The notes beneath the pieces are model-generated. The model saw nothing but the letters and a program-made list of their open reading frames with translations, did not search any database and was not told the origin of the DNA. This document shows positions 42,215 to 51,024 of a DNA stretch of 64,000 nt, piece after piece. Source of the stretch: Thermomicrobiales bacterium (GTDB lineage Bacteria; Chloroflexota; Chloroflexia; Thermomicrobiales; UBA6265). Both the position numbers and the translations under genes were made by a program. The first letter of the stretch is position 1. Each line of letters opens with the position of its first letter. Location of the stretch: assembly GCA_020432165.1 (NCBI GenBank), contig JAGQGU010000005.1, forward strand, positions 62,001 to 126,000, in the 5' to 3' direction.

Positions 42215-44077
42215 TTACGCGCGAGCAGCTTCGGCCATGGCAGCACGCTTCTTCTGCTTCTGGCGCTCATCCAGGGTCAGCCAACGCTTCCGCAAGCGGA
42301 GTGCCTTCGGCGTCACTTCCAGCAACTCATCGTCCTGGAGGAAATCAAGGCTCTGCTCAAGGCTGAGGATCGTGGCTGGGGTCAGGCGCACGGAGATATC
42401 CGCGTTGCTGGAACGCATATTGGTCAGCTTCTTGGCGCGACAGATGTTCACAGCCAGATCATCCGGTCGCGGATTCTGGCCAACGATCATCCCTTCATAG
42501 ACCTCGGTACCAGCCTCGATGAAGGTAATACCGCGCTCCTGCGCATTGGCAATACCATTCGCAAGCGCCGTTCCCGTCTCACTGGCGACCAAAGCGCCAC
42601 TACGCGTGCTCTGGATGGCACCCATCCACGGTTCGAAATCGATCAGGCGGCTGCCCATAACGGCATTGCCCTTGGTGGCGGTGAGCATGGCGTTCCGCAG
42701 ACCGATGAGCCCACGGGTTGGAATCGCGAACTCGAGCCGAACACTGCCGCGACCATCGTTAACGAGATCGAGCATGCGCGCCTTACGCGCGCCGGTCAGC
42801 TCGGTAACGACACCGACGAATTCCTCGGTCACATCGACAACCAGATGCTCAATCGGCTCCATCACGTCACCGGTTTCAGCATCCTTGCGGGTAACCACCT
42901 CCGGGCGGCTCACCTGAAACTCGTAGCCTTCGCGACGCATGGTCTCGATCAACACCGAGATATGCAGTTCACCGCGACCAGCGACGCTGAAGACGTCTGG
43001 CTGATCGGTCGGCTCAACACGCAGGGAGAGGTTCGTTTCGAGTTCGCGCTCCAGACGATCCTTTAGCTGCCGGCTGGTCGAGTAGTCGCCATCGCGGCCG
43101 CTAAAGGGAGAGGTATTCACACCGAAGGTGAGCTTGAGCGTCGGTTCCTCAATCGCGACCGAGGGCAGAGCCTCAATGTGATTGGGATCACAAACGGTGC
43201 TACCGATCTTGGCTTCGCTGAAACCAGTGAGTGCAATCAGATCGCCGGCCTCGGCGCGCTGGATCTCGGTGCGGGCGAGACCCTCGAAGGTCATCAAGCT
43301 GGCAACCTTCTGCCTGCTCTCGCTGATACCCTCGCCAGTGATCGCCATGGTTTGACCAGCATCAATGCTGCCCTGATGGATACGACCAATGACAATACGG
43401 CCCTTGTGGCTATCGTAATCGAGGCTGGTGACCAGCATCTGGAAAGGAGCGACCGGATCGCTGACCGGCGCTGGAATCTCTTCGATGATGGTATCCAGCA
43501 GCGGACGCAGATCCTCGGCGAGATCATCGGGCGAGAAGCCAGCTCGACCGGCGCGGCCGATGGCGTAGAGCGTGGGGAACTCGAGCTGACTCTCATCGAT
43601 AGCGAGATCGAGGAAGAGATCCATAACCAGTTCCCGCACTTCGTCGATACGAGCGTTGGAACGATCGATTTTGTTGATGACCACGATCGGTCGGAGTCCG
43701 ATACCAAGCGCGCGCTGGAGAACAGTGCGCGTCTGCGGCATAGGGCCTTCTGCAGCATCGACAAGCAGGATGCAACCATCGGCCATGTTGAGCACGCGCT
43801 CCACCTCGCCACCAAAATCGGCGTGACCAGGCGTATCGATGACATTGATCTTGATATCGCCGTAGCGGATGGCGGTGTTCTTGGCGAGGATGGTGATACC
43901 GCGCTCACGCTCGAGATCGTTGCTATCCATAATGAGATTGCCAGCGGCATCGGGATCGCGGAAGATGTGGCTTTGCTTCAGGAGGCCATCCACCAGTGTG
44001 GTTTTGCCATGGTCAACGTGAGCGATGATCGCGACATTGCGAAGATCGGGACGACGGGTGATATCAGCGGTGGTCAT
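42215..44077 (-). CDS. typA: Translational GTPase TypA/BipA
   Basis: 620 residues. G1 is AHVDHGKTT (19-27), switch II is [17 protein letters not shown]4 is NKIDR. Domains II and III and the TypA-specific C-terminal region ([31 protein letters not shown]) follow. It binds the ribosome and assists assembly under stress such as low temperature. The start [20 protein letters not shown] is chosen; 27 extra upstream residues have no family match. Confidence 0.95.
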   Translation of the reverse strand: MTTADITRRPDLRNVAIIAHVDHGKTTLVDGLLKQSHIFRDPDAAGNLIMDSNDLERERGITILAKNTAIRYGDIKINVIDTPGHADFGGEVERVLNMADGCILLVDAAEGPMPQTRTVLQRALGIGLRPIVVINKIDRSNARIDEVRELVMDLFLDLAIDESQLEFPTLYAIGRAGRAGFSPDDLAEDLRPLLDTIIEEIPAPVSDPVAPFQMLVTSLDYDSHKGRIVIGRIHQGSIDAGQTMAITGEGISESRQKVASLMTFEGLARTEIQRAEAGDLIALTGFSEAKIGSTVCDPNHIEALPSVAIEEPTLKLTFGVNTSPFSGRDGDYSTSRQLKDRLERELETNLSLRVEPTDQPDVFSVAGRGELHISVLIETMRREGYEFQVSRPEVVTRKDAETGDVMEPIEHLVVDVTEEFVGVVTELTGARKARMLDLVNDGRGSVRLEFAIPTRGLIGLRNAMLTATKGNAVMGSRLIDFEPWMGAIQSTRSGALVASETGTALANGIANAQERGITFIEAGTEVYEGMIVGQNPRPDDLAVNICRAKKLTNMRSSNADISVRLTPATILSLEQSLDFLQDDELLEVTPKALRLRKRWLTLDERQKQKKRAAMAEAARA

Positions 44078-44215
44078 GTAGGTGAAGGGCTCCAGTGGCG
44101 TATCGAGGGAGTGAGGCCCAAAAAGAGACCCGAGCATAGTCGCGCGGGTCACAGGCAAGGCACTCTGTAACTGGGACTAGGATAGCATATCGAGTATCGG
44201 TGACCGGGTCACCTA

Positions 44216-44242
44216 TTGACGATATTTCATTACACGCTAATC
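44216..44242 (+). promoter_or_regulatory. Promoter candidate for the solute-binding protein gene
   Basis: TTGACG (44216-44221), 16-base spacer, TAATCA. It lies after palindrome GGTGACCGGGTCACC (44199-44213) in the typA divergent gap. Confidence 0.35.
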
Positions 44243-44329
44243 ATGAGTAACAGGTTAGCAATGATGCACCTGTATTGATTTGTGCAATGGCGCACCCTGG
44301 TATCCCCCCATTAGTTGAGGAGAACCTCG

Positions 44330-46228
44330 ATGCAACAGTCACCGTTCCGGAGTCTTTGTACGCAGCTTGAGCAGGGAGAGATCACACGTCGCTCCTTCCT
44401 GAGCAAGGCCGCTGCGCTTGGTGTGACCGCAGGTATGGCGACATTTGCCGCCAATGCGGTCGCGGCAGGTGCACCGCTACGTAATGGCTATGCCATGTAT
44501 CCAAGCCTGCAAGGCACCCCCGCTCCCTCACCAACCGATGGGCTCGGCGACACTCGCCCGACCATGGGCATGGAGGGCAAAACACGCGGACAGGATGGCG
44601 AACTGAAAATCATTCAGTGGCAGGCTATCACCGCACTTTTCCGCCACAAATCCGGCGGCTACAAAGATGTGGTGGCTGCCGACATCATCAACGAGCCTCT
44701 CATGCGCAATATGGAAGATGGCTCGATGATTCCGAACCTCGTCGCCGATGTGCCAAGTGTCGAGAATGGCCAACTGGCCGAAGACTTCAGCGAAGTCACC
44801 TTCAAGCTGAAGGACGGTGTGCTCTGGAGTGATGGCACACCCTTCACTGCAAACGATGTCCGCTTCACCTGGCAGTGGATCACCGATCCCAACAACGGTG
44901 CCAATACCTACGACACCTGGCTCAATATTGCCGATGTCGAAGTGCTGGACGATCTCACCGCGCACATCACGTTCGCAAGCCCGACACCCGCCTGGTTCGA
45001 TCCATTCGTCGGACATCGCGGTCATATCATTCCTGCGCACTACTGGGATAACGATCCCACCAATGTGGCCAAGAACGACGAGTTTATGGTGAAGCCATTG
45101 GGCACTGGTCCCTTTGTGCTGGAAAGTTTCGATATCAACGATCAGGCAACGTTCATCGCCAACGAGAACTATCGCGAGCCGAACAAGCCCGCATTCTCGA
45201 AAGTGAATATCAAGGGCGGTGGCGATGCGGCCGCAGCTGGCCGTGCCGTGCTGCAGACAGGCGAGTATGACTTCGGCTGGAATATTCAGATCGAACCAAC
45301 GCTTGTCGCCGAACTGGTCACACCAGATAGCGCCGGCACCCTGGAAGCCCAGCCCGGCACCAATGTGGAGCGTATGACGATTCAGTTCGCCGATCCGCAT
45401 ACCGAGGTGAATGGTCAGCGCTCGGAGATGAACACACCGAATCCGGTGATGGGCGATATCGCGGTGCGGCAGGCAATCAATCTCTGTGTGCCGCGCCAAT
45501 TGATCTCAGATGAGTTCTATGGCCTCGGTCAGCCACCCACATCCAATATTCTCGACGGACTTGAGAGTTTTTCCTCGCCCAACACCTCCTGGGCATACGA
45601 TACCGCTCAGGCTGCCCAGATTCTGGAGGACGCAGGTTGGGTGCTGGATGGCGACTATCGCGTCAAGGATGGCGTGAAGTGCAAGGTTTTACTGGCAACT
45701 ACGGTGAACACCGTCCGCCAGAAATGCCAGGTGGTGATTCAGGCGGCGTGTAAGGAAGCTGGTATCGAGGTACAGCTGGAGCAGATCGATGGCGGCATCT
45801 TCTTCGATGCTGGTGTCGGCAACGACCAGAATCTCGTCCACCACTACTGGGACCTGGCGATGTGGGCCACCAACGCCACCTCGATCCTGCCAATTACCTA
45901 TCTGGAAAGCTGGACCTCGGGCGAGAACCTGGACAACGTCCCGCAGAAGGAGAACAACTGGGTGGGCGGCAATATCAGCCGCTACATCAATCCGGATTAT
46001 GATGCCGCGTTCGCGACGTTCAACGACAAGCGCTCGCTGGACGAAGCCTTCGCGCTGTTGATCGAGCTCAACGACATCCTGATCAACGATACCGCGGTGA
46101 TCCCGATGATCATCCGAGCCGGCGATACCTACGGTATCAGCCGCACACTCTACAACGAGAATGTGGCCATCGGCCCGGGATTCGAGCTGACCTACTGGAA
46201 TATCGCCAATTGGAATCGCAAGGCGTAG
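44330..46228 (+). CDS. ABC transporter substrate-binding protein (SBP family 5, peptide type), Tat-exported
   Basis: 632 residues. A twin-arginine signal (ITRRSFLSKAAALGV) ends near NAVAAG. The mature protein has SBP_bac_5 marks: DGVLWSDGTPFTANDVRFTWQWI, LGTGPFVLESFD and DIAVRQAINLCVPRQLI. It would bind oligopeptides or similar ligands for an ABC importer, but no permease or ATPase genes adjoin, so the partners are elsewhere. ATG 44330 has GAGGAGA upstream; a terminator follows, so it is monocistronic. Confidence 0.92.
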   Translation: MQQSPFRSLCTQLEQGEITRRSFLSKAAALGVTAGMATFAANAVAAGAPLRNGYAMYPSLQGTPAPSPTDGLGDTRPTMGMEGKTRGQDGELKIIQWQAITALFRHKSGGYKDVVAADIINEPLMRNMEDGSMIPNLVADVPSVENGQLAEDFSEVTFKLKDGVLWSDGTPFTANDVRFTWQWITDPNNGANTYDTWLNIADVEVLDDLTAHITFASPTPAWFDPFVGHRGHIIPAHYWDNDPTNVAKNDEFMVKPLGTGPFVLESFDINDQATFIANENYREPNKPAFSKVNIKGGGDAAAAGRAVLQTGEYDFGWNIQIEPTLVAELVTPDSAGTLEAQPGTNVERMTIQFADPHTEVNGQRSEMNTPNPVMGDIAVRQAINLCVPRQLISDEFYGLGQPPTSNILDGLESFSSPNTSWAYDTAQAAQILEDAGWVLDGDYRVKDGVKCKVLLATTVNTVRQKCQVVIQAACKEAGIEVQLEQIDGGIFFDAGVGNDQNLVHHYWDLAMWATNATSILPITYLESWTSGENLDNVPQKENNWVGGNISRYINPDYDAAFATFNDKRSLDEAFALLIELNDILINDTAVIPMIIRAGDTYGISRTLYNENVAIGPGFELTYWNIANWNRKA

Positions 46229-46254
46229 GAATCCTGCATCGCCAGATTTCAGAG

Positions 46255-46284
46255 ACAAGGGCGGTCGATTGACCGCCCTTGTTG
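46255..46284 (+). terminator. Terminator after the solute-binding protein gene
   Basis: ACAAGGGCGGTC (46255-46266) pairs with GACCGCCCTTGT (46271-46282), 12 perfect pairs, then TGTTG. Confidence 0.8.
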
Positions 46285-46334
46285 TTGTCCGTATGCGACG
46301 ATGATCCAATCTTCGGTCTCATATCGGACAGAAA

Positions 46335-46351
46335 TCAGTCTGATATACTGA
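46335..46351 (+). promoter_or_regulatory. Toxin-antitoxin promoter and operator-like repeat
   Basis: TCAGT and ACTGA flank seven bases and contain the -10-like TATACT (46344-46349). Phd-type antitoxins bind such palindromes over their own promoter. The antitoxin SD (AAAAGGAGTG) is 15 bases downstream. Confidence 0.5.
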
Positions 46352-46370
46352 CTCTAAAAGGAGTGATATT

Positions 46371-46706
46371 ATGGCTATTAAGCAACCGCAAACGATGTCT
46401 GTGACCGAGTTCAAATCGAAGCTGGGCACTATCGCCAGCACGATCGGTGATGAACCAATTGTTGTGGAGAATCACGGTGAGCCGCGACTGATGGTGTTCT
46501 CGGCAGAGGCCGGGGAAGCAATCGTTGAGGAACTCAAGCGCAAACGGCAGCAGGAAATTCTGCGCAAGTTCGAGGCGATTCAGAAATGGAATGATGAGCA
46601 TAACGCTGACTTAACGCAGCAGGATATTGACGAGATCGCGCTCAAGGCAGGTCGCGAAGTTCGGGAAGCGGTACAGGCACGATATGAAGCCGGCGAGATC
46701 TCGTGA
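46371..46706 (+). CDS. Phd/YefM-type antitoxin
   Basis: 111 residues. The N-terminal DNA-binding fold shows TMSVTEFKSKLGTIASTIGDEPIVVENHGEPRLMVFS, the Phd/YefM pattern, followed by a long charged helix that would wrap and block the toxin. It overlaps the toxin gene by GTGA, so the two are translated together. The rest (KWNDEHNADLTQQDIDEIALKAGREV) is typical of antitoxins paired with PIN toxins. Confidence 0.88.
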   Translation: MAIKQPQTMSVTEFKSKLGTIASTIGDEPIVVENHGEPRLMVFSAEAGEAIVEELKRKRQQEILRKFEAIQKWNDEHNADLTQQDIDEIALKAGREVREAVQARYEAGEIS

Positions 46707-47140
46707 AGGTACTCCTCGACGCCAACGTCCTTATCAGCATTCTGCTTGCAAAGTCCGGAGAATCCCCGATAGTGACGATTGCCCACGCACTCTCGATCGG
46801 GCTATTCACCCCTGTAGTAAGTGAAGCCACAGTTAGGGAAATGGCACACGCAGTCCAACAAAAACCTTACCTGGCAAGACGAATCGAGCCAGAGAAGATG
46901 GATGATTTCATCAACATGCTGAAACTGGCAAATGGAATTGTCCCGTCTACAAATGCAGCACCCGAACTTGTACTTCGTGATGCAAGAGATGACTACCTTA
47001 TCTTGACGGCTCGCCAACACCGCGTAGACATGCTGGTCTCGGGAGACGAAGATGTGCTGGCGCACGCAGGTAACGAGCCATTCGCGATCCTCTCTCCACC
47101 AGCATTTGTAGCTGCGCTGAAAGAGTTGGCTGAGGAATGA
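46703..47140 (+). CDS. PIN-domain toxin (RNase)
   Basis: 145 residues from a GTG. Acidic PIN residues are visible: VLLDANVLISILL (Asp6), VVSEATVREM (Glu), LRDARDDYLILTA (Asp) and LVSGDEDVL (Asp), the COG1569-type arrangement. It cleaves RNA when free of antitoxin. It follows the Phd gene with a GTGA overlap and ends at a strong terminator, so the pair is a self-contained operon. Confidence 0.9.
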   Translation: MKVLLDANVLISILLAKSGESPIVTIAHALSIGLFTPVVSEATVREMAHAVQQKPYLARRIEPEKMDDFINMLKLANGIVPSTNAAPELVLRDARDDYLILTARQHRVDMLVSGDEDVLAHAGNEPFAILSPPAFVAALKELAEE

Positions 47141-47141
47141 G

Positions 47142-47175
47142 CAAACGGCGGCCGATGTGGCCGCCGTTTGTTCTT
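47142..47175 (+). terminator. Terminator after the toxin gene
   Basis: CAAACGGCGGCC (47142-47153) pairs with GGCCGCCGTTTG (47159-47170), loop GATGT, then TTCTTT. Confidence 0.85.
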
Positions 47176-47178
47176 TAC

Positions 47179-47202
47179 CCGCATATAGAATGCGGACCTA
47201 CC
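47179..47202. repeat. CGTAGG-tag hairpin element (variant tag), 3' of proS
   Basis: CCGCAT (47179-47184) pairs with ATGCGG (47190-47195) around ATAGA; the tag is CCTACC (47197-47202), seven bases from the proS stop. Confidence 0.7.
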
Positions 47203-47208
47203 CATTGC

Positions 47209-48930
47209 CTAATCTACCGGTTGCAGTTCCGCCAGCATGCCATCCACCAACTCGCGGATGTGACCGACAATGCCATCGAGCGGTACATTCACGCTCTGGT
47301 CATCGGAGCGGAGCTTGAGCTCCACCTCGCCTGCATCCAGTGTCTTGCGACTGATGCTGAGGCGGATCGGATTGCCGATGAGGTCGGCATCGTTGAACTT
47401 GACGCCCGGGCGCTCATTACGATCGTCGTAAAGTACCTCAATACCGGTAGCGGTCAGCGCCGCGTACAGGCCATCCGTCGCCTCGATCACATCCTCGTCC
47501 TTGCCAATGCTGAGCAGAGAGACATGGAATGGCGCGATGCTAATCGGCCACCTGATGCCCTTGTCATCGTGGTATTGCTCCACAGCAGTTGCGGCGGAAC
47601 GACCAACACCAATGCCATACGAACCCATGATGACCGGTTGCGCCTTGCCATTCTGGTCCAGATAGGTGGCACCAAGCTTCTCCGTATAGCGCGTGCCCAG
47701 CTTGAAGATGTTGCCCACTTCGATCGCGCGACGTGTGATCATCGGTTCGCCACAAACCGGGCAGAGATGACCAGCAGCAGCGGCGGCAACATCGGCGATC
47801 ACATCCGCTTCATAATCGCGCCCAACATTACTGTTGCGCACGTGGAAGCCTTCCTTGTTGGCACCAGCAACGAGATTGCGCGCTTTGGCCACACTCTCAT
47901 CCACCACGACCGTGGCATCGTGCACACCAATCGGACTGGCGTAGCCCGCCACGGCTCCGATCGCCTGAATCTGCTCAACTGTTGCCGGTACCAGATCAGG
48001 TACCTGTAGTGCGTTGCGCAGCTTGGTCTCGTTTACTTCCAGATCGCCACGGATCACAACGAAGATGAACTGCTCACCCGCCATGAAGAAGACGGCCTTG
48101 GCGGTCTCTTGTAGTGGTACACCGAGAAAATCAGCCACCCCCTGAATGGTGCTGGCATTCGGTGTTTCCACCTCTTCCAGCGGCAGCATCTCGGCATCGG
48201 AAGCCGGGAACTGTTGGTAGATTGCGACTTCGCGATTAGCGGCGTAATCGCCGTGCGGGCAGATGAGGATGACATCCTCTCCGTGCGGGCTGAAAGCCAT
48301 GAACTCCTCGGACTTGGAGCCGCCCATCATACCGACATCGGCACCAACCTTGATGAAATCGAGACCGAAGCGGGTGAAGATGCGATCGTAGGCTTCAGCA
48401 TGGGCCTCGTAACTCTCCTCAAGGCCGGCTTCATCGGCGTCCAGGCTGTAGCTATCCTTCATCGTGAACTCGCGCACACGAATAAGACCACCGCGCGCGC
48501 GTGGCTCATCGCGCCACTTGGTCTGGAGGTGGTAGACGATCTGCGGCAGCTGCTTGTAGCTGTTAACGTCGGTACGAAGGAGATCAGCCACGACCTCCTC
48601 GTGAGTCATGGCGAGCACCATATCGCGTCCAGCGCGATCCTCGAACCGGGCCATTTCTGGGCCGATCTGGTAATAGCGCTCGGTCTCTTTCCACACATCA
48701 GCGGTATGAACGAATGGCATCAGCAGTTCCTGACCACCGATACGATCCATCTGCTCTCGGATAATGGCTTCAACTTTTTTGATGACGCGGTAGCCAAGAG
48801 GCATGAGCGTATAGATGCCCGCACCCAGGGGGCGGATCATCGCGGCGCGCACCATCAACTGGTGGCTAGGGAACTCGGCGTCCGCCGGTACCTCGCGAAC
48901 TGTCCGTCCAAAGAGTTTTGCCATACGCAT
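47209..48930 (-). CDS. proS: Prolyl-tRNA synthetase (bacterial type)
   Basis: 573 residues, class II. Motif 2 includes REFTMKDSYSLDADEAG, preceded by DMVLAMTHEEVV (proline site TxE). The editing insertion is AVFFMAGEQFIFVVIRGDLEVNE. Motif 3 is GSYGIGVGRSAATAVEQYHD, then the anticodon-binding domain. ATG 48930 has GAGG about 12 bases upstream; an ATG two codons later is possible. The gap to the next upstream gene (48931-49047) holds nothing recognisable. Confidence 0.95.
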   Translation of the reverse strand: MRMAKLFGRTVREVPADAEFPSHQLMVRAAMIRPLGAGIYTLMPLGYRVIKKVEAIIREQMDRIGGQELLMPFVHTADVWKETERYYQIGPEMARFEDRAGRDMVLAMTHEEVVADLLRTDVNSYKQLPQIVYHLQTKWRDEPRARGGLIRVREFTMKDSYSLDADEAGLEESYEAHAEAYDRIFTRFGLDFIKVGADVGMMGGSKSEEFMAFSPHGEDVILICPHGDYAANREVAIYQQFPASDAEMLPLEEVETPNASTIQGVADFLGVPLQETAKAVFFMAGEQFIFVVIRGDLEVNETKLRNALQVPDLVPATVEQIQAIGAVAGYASPIGVHDATVVVDESVAKARNLVAGANKEGFHVRNSNVGRDYEADVIADVAAAAAGHLCPVCGEPMITRRAIEVGNIFKLGTRYTEKLGATYLDQNGKAQPVIMGSYGIGVGRSAATAVEQYHDDKGIRWPISIAPFHVSLLSIGKDEDVIEATDGLYAALTATGIEVLYDDRNERPGVKFNDADLIGNPIRLSISRKTLDAGEVELKLRSDDQSVNVPLDGIVGHIRELVDGMLAELQPVD

Positions 48931-49047
48931 GGGTCAGCATGTCCTCACGTGTGGGCTCCGCGCCCGTCAACATCGCCGAGTGATGCTCGGCATACAGCGC
49001 AATAATAGGCGATTTTCGCACAACGACAGGTTCAACCATGTCGCTGA

Positions 49048-50220
49048 TCAGGAGAGATGCATCGCACCCAATGACGCAATCTCGATCACGGCAGCCTGCT
49101 CCAGCAAATCAAGTGGTTGACTCGATGCATCCTGCCGAGACCAGTCGGACGGAAGCAAACCATCGTCCGTCAAATTCTGCGGCCAGGCGCGAAGCAGACT
49201 CGCAGGGAGCGCTTCGATGAACTGGGGATCACTATCCGGATCGACCGCATAGAGCTCGTTGTAGCCGCGCTGCAGCACGGCATTGAACCATGGCGTGGGT
49301 GGGAAAGTGCGCACACCGTTATCGTCAATCACCACCGCAAAGCGTTCGAAACTGGATGTCGCCAACGCTTTTGCCTTTTCCAGCCAGGTCACATCGCCGG
49401 TCGCCTGGTAAAGTCTGGCGCTTGCCTCCATGGGAGTACCGGTGTTGTAGGTGTAGCGGGTACGATCGATGCGGCCACCAATATCGATATTGTCCCAGTA
49501 GACACCCGAAAGGTCATCGTAGAGCGTAGCCTCCAGCCACGCCATGATCTTGATCGCCCACTCCAGATAAACCGGATCACCGGTGGCTTCAAAAAGCATC
49601 ATGTTGTGGACCGCTGCCGGACCATTGGAGCAGGTGTTCTTGGTAGAGATATCACCCTCTTTCCAGTAGATGCCTCCGCCATGATCGATCTCATCCCAAC
49701 CACTCATGCTGAACTCCCAGATGAGTTTCGACTTCTCCAGCCAGTGCTCGTCGTTGGTCAATGCGTAAGCGTGGAGAAAATCCAGACCGAGCCATTGGTT
49801 ATCATCGTAGAACTTGTCGCCACCACCATAGATTGGCGGGAAGGAACTGTACCCAGGTGGTGTGCTCTCCGGATCAAAGTAGATCTCCAGTGTCTCCAAT
49901 GCAGCCAGGAAGTCCGCGAGGGATTCTTCATCCTGTCGCACCCGGGCTCGGGCACCAAGGGCCGAAACCAATGCCGAGAATGGCCACAGATAGGCAATAT
50001 TGCGGTCGTCCGGTTGCGTTGGGTAGTTGGGTCGGTACTCACCGTTCTCACCTGCGTAAAGGCGGTTGATGGTCGCCCACATTTCTTCGGCGATGGTGAT
50101 GAGCGGAGCGTCTGGATTCACGGGTGTCGCCTCCGGAGTCGCTTGCGCGAACGTGTTAGTCACTGTAAGACCAGCTATGCCAGCCAGTGCGGTGACGCGG
50201 TGTCGATGAGAAATGGTCAT
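49048..50220 (-). CDS. GH76-like secreted glycoside hydrolase
   Basis: 390 residues with an N-terminal signal (RVTALAGIAGLTVTNTFAQA). The (alpha/alpha)6 repeats include FYDDNQWLGLDFLHAYALT, with the Asp-Asp pair that is catalytic in GH76 alpha-1,6-mannanases, then GGGIYWKEG, KNTCSNGPAAVHNMMLF and YTYNTGTPMEASARLYQ. It may trim mannose-containing glycans outside the cell. ATG 50220 has GGAGG six bases upstream; the longer frame is rejected. Confidence 0.85.
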   Translation of the reverse strand: MTISHRHRVTALAGIAGLTVTNTFAQATPEATPVNPDAPLITIAEEMWATINRLYAGENGEYRPNYPTQPDDRNIAYLWPFSALVSALGARARVRQDEESLADFLAALETLEIYFDPESTPPGYSSFPPIYGGGDKFYDDNQWLGLDFLHAYALTNDEHWLEKSKLIWEFSMSGWDEIDHGGGIYWKEGDISTKNTCSNGPAAVHNMMLFEATGDPVYLEWAIKIMAWLEATLYDDLSGVYWDNIDIGGRIDRTRYTYNTGTPMEASARLYQATGDVTWLEKAKALATSSFERFAVVIDDNGVRTFPPTPWFNAVLQRGYNELYAVDPDSDPQFIEALPASLLRAWPQNLTDDGLLPSDWSRQDASSQPLDLLEQAAVIEIASLGAMHLS

Positions 50221-50263
50221 GTGATACCTCCAGATCGTTACATCTGCTGTTCTCGGCGGCGCC

Positions 50264-50326
50264 GTCATATTGAGCAAAGCGAAGCATCTCGATTCAGCCC
50301 GTTTCGCCGAGGTCCTTCAGGATGAC
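50264..50326. repeat. GTCAT...ATGAC dispersed repeat, copy 2
   Basis: Opens GTCATATTGAGC with GCGAAGCATCTCG and closes CCGAGGTCCTTCAGGATGAC, matching copy 1 at 41197-41281 and the inner motif of the 1701-1806 element. Confidence 0.8.
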
Positions 50327-50343
50327 ATAGCGCGCCCCTCTTG

Positions 50344-50387
50344 CGGGCGGATACTCTTAACCTTCGGTTCCGAGATCCGCCCCTACG
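50344..50387. repeat. CGTAGG-tag hairpin element, 3' of the cobalamin adenosyltransferase gene
   Basis: GGGCGGAT pairs with ATCCGCCC; the loop has ACCTTCGGTT. The tag CCTACG (50382-50387) is 15 bases from the stop at 50403. Confidence 0.85.
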
Positions 50388-50402
50388 CATCGATGGCTGC
50401 AA

Positions 50403-50936
50403 CTATCGTTCCTTGGCGATAACGATGTGACCATCCTCAGCCCGGGCAAGGATGAAGAGCAGCGTGCTGAGTCTGTTCAGATAGCGCAGAATCTGACCAT
50501 TGCTGATCGCACCCAGTTCCTGGGCAACAGTAACTGCCCGACGTTCCGCCCGACGCACAACTGTGCGGGCGACATCCATGGCAGCACCGGGGGTCGATTC
50601 ACCAACCACCACAAACTCGCGCTGCATCGGCACGGATTCCTGAATTGTGGCAATGGTCGCTTCCAGCCAATCGACTCGCTCGGCGGTGAAGAGCAGCGTG
50701 TCGGGCCGGGTTGTATCAATGAAAGCCAGTTCCGCCATGATCTGATAGAGATCTTTCTGTGCAGTCAGGAGCAGGTTATTGGCGTTCTGCCAGGTGGAGA
50801 GACTGCGAGCAAAGCCGATACTGCTGGTGGCTTCGTCGAGTTCGCCGAGCAGATCAATGCGCGGATCGGCTTTGGTCACGCGCTCACCCAGTAGGTCGGT
50901 CCCACCCTTGTCACCTCGGGCTGTGTAAATCTTCAT
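50403..50936 (-). CDS. ATP:cob(I)alamin adenosyltransferase (PduO/MMAB type)
   Basis: 177 residues. The N-terminal ATP loop is IYTARGDKGGTDLLGE, and LGELDEATSSIGFARS, DVARTVVRRAERRAVTV and LRYLNRLSTLLFILAR follow, the three-helix PduO pattern. It makes adenosylcobalamin, the cofactor of the methylmalonyl-CoA mutase encoded about 32 kb away. ATG 50936 has GGAG 11 bases upstream; the 40 extra upstream residues are rejected because they cover the divergent promoter gap. Confidence 0.93.
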   Translation of the reverse strand: MKIYTARGDKGGTDLLGERVTKADPRIDLLGELDEATSSIGFARSLSTWQNANNLLLTAQKDLYQIMAELAFIDTTRPDTLLFTAERVDWLEATIATIQESVPMQREFVVVGESTPGAAMDVARTVVRRAERRAVTVAQELGAISNGQILRYLNRLSTLLFILARAEDGHIVIAKER

Positions 50937-51024
50937 GTGATTGTCATCTCCGTTCGGTATGATTAGGAGCACTCGCACCTCGCGTGTACGAACGCGAGTC
51001 TCGCGCACGAGGACAGACCTTTCT

